DNA of 7,908 bases from Ruminococcus sp. (GTDB taxonomy: Bacteria > Bacillota > Clostridia > Oscillospirales > Ruminococcaceae): the NCBI GenBank assembly GCA_014799675.1, contig JAAVHM010000137.1, forward strand, positions 1-7,908. Reading direction: 5' to 3'. The notes beneath the pieces are model-generated. The model ran no database searches and was not told the DNA's origin. It was given only the letters and a program-made list of their open reading frames with translations. The number at the start of each line of letters is the position of its first letter. Within the stretch, counting starts at the first letter, position 1. Shown here piece by piece: positions 1-2,808 of the stretch. Position numbers and translations under genes: made by a program.

Positions 1-32
1 ACACTGCCATACCCCCCTGCCGTGACCTCCTC

Positions 33-60
33 TAGCCTCTGGCATCTTGCCTCCAGCATC
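33..60. repeat. 14-bp degenerate tandem repeat, two copies
   Basis: TAGCCTCTGGCATC (33-46) is followed directly by TTGCCTCCAGCATC (47-60); 11 of 14 positions match. The unit may continue left of the window. Read leftward it resembles low-complexity intergenic repeats that are sometimes mis-called as small Leu/Glu/Arg-rich proteins. Its function is unknown. Confidence 0.6.
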
Positions 61-63
61 TGA

Positions 64-104
64 AAGGTTACAAAACGGTTACAGGTATTACAAAACGGTT
101 ACAG
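64..104. repeat. Two direct repeats with helically phased TTACA motifs
   Basis: TTACAAAACGGTTACAG occurs exactly at 68-84 and 88-104, a 20-bp period or about two helical turns. Within the pair, TTACA starts at 68, 79, 88 and 99, so every copy faces roughly the same side of the helix. The block lies about 95-130 bp upstream of the -35 at 199. This arrangement suits a transcription factor that binds direct repeats, but the protein is unknown and the regulatory role is inferred. Confidence 0.5.
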
Positions 105-198
105 AAAATTTTCCAATATTTTTTTCACAACTGCAATTATTAGTGAAAAATGTACACTTAAACCGAAAAATAATTTTAATCTTTGTGATAGTTGTACA

Positions 199-227
199 TT
201 GACAGTTCGGCGACAAAATGTTAGAAT
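199..227 (+). promoter_or_regulatory. Sigma-A promoter with extended -10 for the surface-protein gene
   Basis: A perfect -35 box TTGACA (199-204) is separated by 17 nt from TAGAAT (222-227), one mismatch from TATAAT. TG at 219-220 gives an extended -10 (TG-N-TAGAAT). Transcription would begin near 234, leaving a leader of about 135 nt before the ATG at 370. A TGTACATT motif (193-200) overlaps the -35 and an AAACGTTT palindrome (245-252) lies just after the expected start point; both are candidate operators. Confidence 0.85.
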
Positions 228-244
228 AATAAGCGTGATAGGCA

Positions 245-252
245 AAACGTTT
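245..252. promoter_or_regulatory. AAACGTTT palindrome just downstream of the promoter, candidate operator
   Basis: The perfect 8-bp palindrome AAACGTTT, with a central CG as in many LacI-family operators, sits about 11-18 nt after the predicted start point, where a bound repressor would block transcription. The same core recurs at 2604-2611 upstream of the transport operon. No regulator gene is present in the window, so this is an inference from motif and position. Confidence 0.3.
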
Positions 253-303
253 AAGGCGACCTCTTAGGGGGTATCCCAAACAAGCTTATCAGAATAATAT
301 TTG

Positions 304-325
304 ATTTCCATTTAACTTTGGAAAT
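304..325 (+). other. Small hairpin in the mRNA leader
   Basis: ATTTCCA (304-310) is complementary to TGGAAAT (319-325), giving a 7-bp stem with an 8-nt loop. It lies about 30 nt upstream of the AGGAGG at 356-361 and lacks a following T-run, so it is not a terminator. It could protect or tune the transcript, but the stem is AT-rich and may be incidental. Confidence 0.3.
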
Positions 326-369
326 AAATAAAGAAAAAATTTTTGAAACAAAACAAGGAGGAATTTTTC

Positions 370-2220
370 ATGAACATGAAAAAGACAATTGCTGCAATCG
401 CAGCAGGCGCAGTAGCTGTATCTGCAATGGCTACTACAGTTTCAGCACTCGATGCTAAGACACTTACTTACAATCTCGTAAAGAGCACAAAGAACGATGA
501 CGCTTCAGTAGTTCTTACTGCTACATTCCCTAATATCGAGCTTGAAAGCGGTACAGATGTGGAGATTGAAATTCCTGGTTACGCATGGGGCGATGAGATC
601 ACAATCAGAGGTAACTACAAAGAGGAAGGTCTCCAGGTAGTACAGATTACATCAACAGAAAACACTTGGTCTGAAAAGTACAATCCTGCTCTTATACCTT
701 CTTGGGCTAGCGCAACAAGTTACAAAGTAACAATCCCTGTAAAGGATACTAACACAACAGACAGAGTTGCATTCATGGGCGGTTCTGCTGGTACTGTAAC
801 AACTCCTCACGAGGATGCTGTTGATGAGGCTGCTGTTGTAAAGGCTTGCAATCTGAATAATACAGGTACACCTGTTACTGATAAGACAAAGGTTACTTCT
901 GTAACAGCTCCTGCTCTTAATTCTGACGGCACTTCTAAGGTTGTAACAGATTCTACAAGCGGAACAATTAATGCTGGAGATACTGCTGATGTAACATTGA
1001 CATATGACGGATCTAAGTGGGAAGATGATGATAGTAATGTTTGGACAGTAGTTAAGGACGCTGGCGTAACACTTGATAATGGTGATACCATCACAGTAAC
1101 TTACACATCTCCTAAGGCTGAAGTTGATGAGGTTAGAACAGGCGCCACATCTGTTCACGCTAACATCACTGTTGAGGTTGCTAAGAAGAATCTTACACAG
1201 AAGAATATTTCTGAAGTAAATGATGCTCTCTACAATCAGACACTTGGTATTAAGCTTAAGAACGGCGCAGCTGCTGCTATTTGGGGCGCAACAAATGCTT
1301 CCAACTTTAACGGCAACGGCGTAACAAAACACCCCTTCCGTTCTACTCTTACAGGTTCTACAAACGTTATCACAAGCGTTTGGAACACTGAAGATGAATC
1401 TGCTCTCGTTAATTCCGCTGCGATTCAGGCTGTAATCAACGACGCTGTTGTAAACTACAGCGATGTAGTATTCCAGTTCAACACAGCTGTTAAGAATGTT
1501 AAGGTATTCTGGGCTACTGATGTAAGCGACGGAGGCAAGAAGAAGTTTGTAGACGCACAGTATACTGATGACGGTGTTGCTGATTATAAGGCAGACGGCA
1601 CATGGCAGGCTGGCGACTATAATGGAGATTGGGCTGGAGACGGCAAGTACGTTGAAGTTGTTGACTGCAAGTCCTTTGCTCGTCACTTCTGGGACAGCGA
1701 TCCTGGTTATGATGCAAACACAATTTACATCGGTCGCGATTGGCTCGGCAACAACCTCTTCGAGGGTGCTCTTATCATCAACGGCGGCTTGACACTCTCA
1801 CTCAGCGCTACAGATAAGTTTGACTGGACTTCTACATCCCTCTCCTTCTCTTGGGATGCTATCCAGGATGCTGCTCTCACAACTAACCAGTATGCTAACT
1901 ACATCCAGAGCATGGTTCTCAGAACTTCTGCTGACTGGTACTGGGATAACTTCCAGGTAGTTCTCGGCGCAACAGAGGACGAGGACGTTGGAACAACTTC
2001 ACCTGTAGAGGCTGAAGATGAAGAGCTCGAAGAGTCTGAGCCCGAAGTTGAGGCTGAGCCCGAGGAAGAGGAAGAGCCTGAGGTAGAGGCTGAGCCCGAG
2101 GAAGAGCCCGAGGTTGCTCCCGTAGCTTCTAACCCTGGTACAGGTAACGCTCCTGTAGCTCTCGCAGTAATTCCTGTAGCTCTCGCTGCTGCTGCTGTTG
2201 TAGCTAAGAAGAGAGGCTAA
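370..2220 (+). CDS. Secreted, NPxTG-type cell-wall-anchored surface protein of unknown function
   Basis: This encodes a 616-residue exported protein. Residues 1-26 form a classical signal peptide (Lys4-Lys5, an Ala-rich core, cleavage after VSA). The mature part to about residue 533 is Thr/Val/Asp/Trp-rich and looks beta-strand dominated; I do not recognise its fold. It has only two cysteines. A Glu/Pro-rich acidic stalk follows (about 534-584) with PEVEAEPEEE-type repeats, then NPGTG (588-592), a hydrophobic Ala/Val stretch and a KKRG tail. This is the layout of a sortase cell-wall sorting signal, so surface attachment by an NPxTG-recognising sortase is likely. AGGAGG (356-361) lies 8 nt before the ATG at 370, favouring it over an in-frame TTG at 343. 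The gene has its own promoter and terminator. Codon use (ACA, GTA, GCT) is more biased than in the downstream operon, suggesting high expression. A structural, adhesive or carbohydrate-binding role is possible but unproven. Confidence 0.85.
   Translation: MNMKKTIAAIAAGAVAVSAMATTVSALDAKTLTYNLVKSTKNDDASVVLTATFPNIELESGTDVEIEIPGYAWGDEITIRGNYKEEGLQVVQITSTENTWSEKYNPALIPSWASATSYKVTIPVKDTNTTDRVAFMGGSAGTVTTPHEDAVDEAAVVKACNLNNTGTPVTDKTKVTSVTAPALNSDGTSKVVTDSTSGTINAGDTADVTLTYDGSKWEDDDSNVWTVVKDAGVTLDNGDTITVTYTSPKAEVDEVRTGATSVHANITVEVAKKNLTQKNISEVNDALYNQTLGIKLKNGAAAAIWGATNASNFNGNGVTKHPFRSTLTGSTNVITSVWNTEDESALVNSAAIQAVINDAVVNYSDVVFQFNTAVKNVKVFWATDVSDGGKKKFVDAQYTDDGVADYKADGTWQAGDYNGDWAGDGKYVEVVDCKSFARHFWDSDPGYDANTIYIGRDWLGNNLFEGALIINGGLTLSLSATDKFDWTSTSLSFSWDAIQDAALTTNQYANYIQSMVLRTSADWYWDNFQVVLGATEDEDVGTTSPVEAEDEELEESEPEVEAEPEEEEEPEVEAEPEEEPEVAPVASNPGTGNAPVALAVIPVALAAAAVVAKKRG
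2041..2115 (+). repeat. In-gene tandem repeat encoding the acidic PEVEAEPEEE stalk
   Basis: A unit encoding PEVEAEPEEE is present at 2041-2070 and again at 2077-2106, separated by two extra Glu codons (2071-2076), and a third copy starts at 2107 (PEV). The period is 36 bp. It lies between the globular part and the NPGTG anchor, as expected for a spacer holding a surface domain away from the wall. Copy number may vary between strains. Confidence 0.75.
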
Positions 2221-2294
2221 GCTGAACGCGCTTACTCATGAAAGTATAACAGACGGTTACTAATGTAATTGTATAAGTTATTCTAACATCATTT

Positions 2295-2330
2295 GCGGCT
2301 TCCCGTATGCAGAACGGGGAGCCGCTTTTT
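2295..2330 (+). terminator. Rho-independent terminator of the surface-protein gene
   Basis: A 12-bp stem pairs GCGGCTTCCCGT (2295-2306) with ACGGGGAGCCGC (2314-2325), with one T-G wobble and a 7-nt loop, followed by five T residues (2326-2330). It lies 75 nt after the stop codon of the surface-protein gene. Confidence 0.88.
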
Positions 2331-2346
2331 GCGGGGAACGCCCCGC
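2331..2346. repeat. GC-rich hairpin, GCGGGG-aacg-CCCCGC
   Basis: A perfect 6-bp stem with a 4-nt loop directly abuts the first terminator. It has no T-run. Its core resembles the stem at 2561-2579 (GCGGGGAA versus GCGGGGAA followed by CCCCGC), so it may be a remnant of the same family of palindromic intergenic elements. Confidence 0.5.
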
Positions 2347-2393
2347 GGCGAATGTCCCCCCAATATTAATTTATCACAATATGTAAAATGCGA

Positions 2394-2417
2394 CCGCCCC
2401 CCAAGGGGCGGTTTTTT
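2394..2417 (+). terminator. Second terminator-like hairpin
   Basis: CCGCCCC (2394-2400) pairs with GGGGCGG (2405-2411) across a CCAA loop and is followed by six T residues (2412-2417), a textbook intrinsic terminator on the + strand. It would act as a backup stop about 65 nt after the first terminator, or could end a short transcript starting between them. Confidence 0.8.
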
Positions 2418-2431
2418 ATTTGTGAACGTTT

Positions 2432-2516
2432 TTGTAGGGGCGGATTCCATATCCGCCTGCCGTACACTGTATCGGAACATTTTCGTCGGACGCATATGAA
2501 ATGCGCCCCCCTACAA
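2432..2516. repeat. Palindromic intergenic element A with TTGTAGGGG/CCCCTACAA ends
   Basis: The 85-bp unit is bounded by a perfect 9-bp terminal inverted repeat (2432-2440 and 2508-2516). Inside are two hairpins: GGCGGAT/ATCCGCC (2439-2445 and 2451-2457, 5-nt loop) and CGCAT/ATGCG (2491-2495 and 2501-2505, 5-nt loop). Terminal repeats, small size and absence of a coding frame fit a MITE- or REP-like dispersed element. I see no clear target-site duplication, and dispersal elsewhere in the genome cannot be checked here. Confidence 0.6.
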
Positions 2517-2534
2517 GAAAATTAAACATAAATT

Positions 2535-2584
2535 TGTAGGGGACGGGTCTCCCGTCCCGCGGGCGGGGAAACCCCGCCCCTACA
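2535..2584. repeat. Palindromic intergenic element B with TGTAGGGG/CCCCTACA ends
   Basis: This 50-bp unit carries the same 8-bp ends as element A (2535-2542 and 2577-2584). It consists of two back-to-back perfect 8-bp hairpins with 3-nt loops: GGGACGGG-TCT-CCCGTCCC (2540-2558) and GGGCGGGG-AAA-CCCCGCCC (2561-2579). It begins 18 nt after element A. The shared ends with different interiors indicate members of one repeat family. Confidence 0.65.
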
Positions 2585-2602
2585 TTAGCTTATCCCCGTC
2601 CG

Positions 2603-2612
2603 AAAACGTTTT
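2603..2612. promoter_or_regulatory. AAAACGTTTT palindrome, candidate operator
   Basis: This perfect 10-bp palindrome with a central CG lies about 67 bp upstream of the operon's -35 box. Its core matches the AAACGTTT at 245-252 near the surface-protein promoter. LacI-family regulators of sugar genes commonly use such CG-centred palindromes, but the assignment here is by motif and context only. Confidence 0.3.
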
Positions 2613-2615
2613 AGA

Positions 2616-2639
2616 TAGTTTTATATAGTTTTTGTAGTT
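2616..2639 (+). promoter_or_regulatory. Three phased TAGTT repeats upstream of the operon promoter
   Basis: TAGTT occurs at 2616-2620, 2626-2630 and 2635-2639, spaced 10 and 9 bp, so the copies line up on one face of the helix. The block ends 39 bp before the -35 box, an appropriate place for an activator that binds direct repeats, as response regulators often do. The AT-rich context raises the chance of coincidence. Confidence 0.3.
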
Positions 2640-2652
2640 CAATGTGGGATTT

Positions 2653-2666
2653 TTTTGCGCAAAATT
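2653..2666. promoter_or_regulatory. TTTTGCGCAAAATT operator-like site, upstream copy
   Basis: TTTTGCGCAAAA (2653-2664) is a perfect 12-bp palindrome. A 13-of-14 match, TTTTGCACAAAATT, lies exactly 80 bp downstream at 2733-2746. The two copies flank the operon promoter at about -55 and +25 relative to the predicted start, an arrangement typical of paired operators. Confidence 0.45.
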
Positions 2667-2678
2667 AATAAAAAATGC

Positions 2679-2707
2679 TTGACAATGTCTTGACAAATTG
2701 TTATAAT
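2679..2707 (+). promoter_or_regulatory. Consensus sigma-A promoter of the transport operon
   Basis: A perfect TTGACA (2679-2684), a 17-nt spacer and a perfect TATAAT (2702-2707) match the housekeeping consensus in full. Transcription would start near 2714, giving a leader of about 95 nt. A second TTGACA (2690-2695) lies inside the spacer but has no good -10 at a suitable distance. So strong a core next to several palindromes suggests the promoter is held off by a repressor when the sugar is absent. Confidence 0.88.
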
Positions 2708-2732
2708 AATTATGTAACCCTATTAACATAGC

Positions 2733-2746
2733 TTTTGCACAAAATT
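2733..2746. promoter_or_regulatory. TTTTGCACAAAATT operator-like site, downstream copy
   Basis: This is the second copy of the motif at 2653-2666, differing by one base (A for G at 2739), so its palindrome is slightly imperfect. It lies in the early transcribed leader at about +25, where a bound protein would hinder elongation or loop with the upstream copy. Confidence 0.45.
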
Positions 2747-2754
2747 TTCACTTC

Positions 2755-2782
2755 CCCAAAATTTATGCTGCAAGGTTTTGGG
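2755..2782 (+). other. Leader hairpin upstream of the solute-binding protein start
   Basis: CCCAAAA (2755-2761) pairs with TTTTGGG (2776-2782) around a 14-nt loop. It sits 12 nt before the AGGTGG ribosome binding site and has no T-run. It may protect the 5' end or influence initiation; no known riboswitch class is recognised. Confidence 0.35.
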
Positions 2783-2794
2783 TAAAGTATAGAA

Positions 2795-2800
2795 AGGTGG
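2795..2800 (+). promoter_or_regulatory. Ribosome binding site AGGTGG that decides the TTG start
   Basis: AGGTGG (one base from AGGAGG) is followed by 8 nt and then TTG at 2809. The in-frame GTG at 2797 lies inside this site and has no other purine-rich sequence at a suitable distance, so TTG 2809 is the better start. Confidence 0.65.
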
Positions 2801-2808
2801 TCTATCTG

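Larger units (their letters stand above)
1..369. other. Intergenic and leader region upstream of the surface-protein gene
   Basis: No convincing gene is seen here. The first 60 bases are GC-rich and carry a 14-bp tandem repeat. The composition then switches sharply to AT-rich sequence with two 20-bp-spaced direct repeats (64-104), a GAAAATTTTC palindrome (104-113), inverted TGTACATT motifs (149-156 and 193-200), a strong sigma-A promoter and a leader of about 135 nt ending in an AGGAGG ribosome binding site. I do not recognise any riboswitch or RNA gene in the leader. Confidence 0.8.
2221..2808. other. Intergenic region rich in hairpins, followed by operon control sequences
   Basis: This gap contains no supportable gene. 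Its first half (2295-2584) packs seven GC-rich hairpins: two terminator-like, one small stem, and two pairs inside palindromic elements with shared TGTAGGGG/CCCCTACA ends. Its second half is AT-rich and holds the AAAACGTTTT palindrome, phased TAGTT repeats, two TTTTGC(G/A)CAAAATT copies and a perfect sigma-A promoter. Open frames of 68 codons on both strands near 2289-2499 arise from the symmetrical hairpins and lack ribosome binding sites. Confidence 0.8.

Noticed and set aside
1..59. Possible start of a leftward gene (ATG at 59 on the minus strand, or ATG at 10 preceded by GAGGAGG)
   Set aside because: The frame from 59 is produced by the 14-bp tandem repeat and has no ribosome binding site. 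For the ATG at 10, GAGGAGG is 15 nt away and only three codons are visible, too little to call.
104..125. Terminator formed by GAAAATTTTC and the following T-run
   Set aside because: The palindrome has no loop bases to form a stable hairpin and the stem is almost all A-T.
343..369. TTG at 343 as the start of the surface protein
   Set aside because: The nine added residues are encoded by the ribosome binding site itself; ATG 370 has AGGAGG 8 nt upstream and gives a proper signal peptide.
652..1686. Leftward 344-codon open frame antisense to the surface-protein gene
   Set aside because: It has Ser/Cys/Ile-rich low-complexity composition, no ribosome binding site and no domain. It stays open because the sense gene rarely uses codons that read as stops on the other strand.
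2289..2499. 68-codon open frames on both strands in the intergenic region
   Set aside because: They run through terminator hairpins and palindromic repeats, lack ribosome binding sites, and show similar peptides on the two strands only because the DNA is self-complementary.
2714..2808. Riboswitch in the operon leader
   Set aside because: Only one simple hairpin (2755-2782) is seen. There is no terminator/antiterminator pair and no conserved riboswitch core that I can recognise.
2221..2808. CRISPR array
   Set aside because: The repeats here are self-complementary hairpins of differing sequence; there are no regularly spaced identical repeats with unique spacers.
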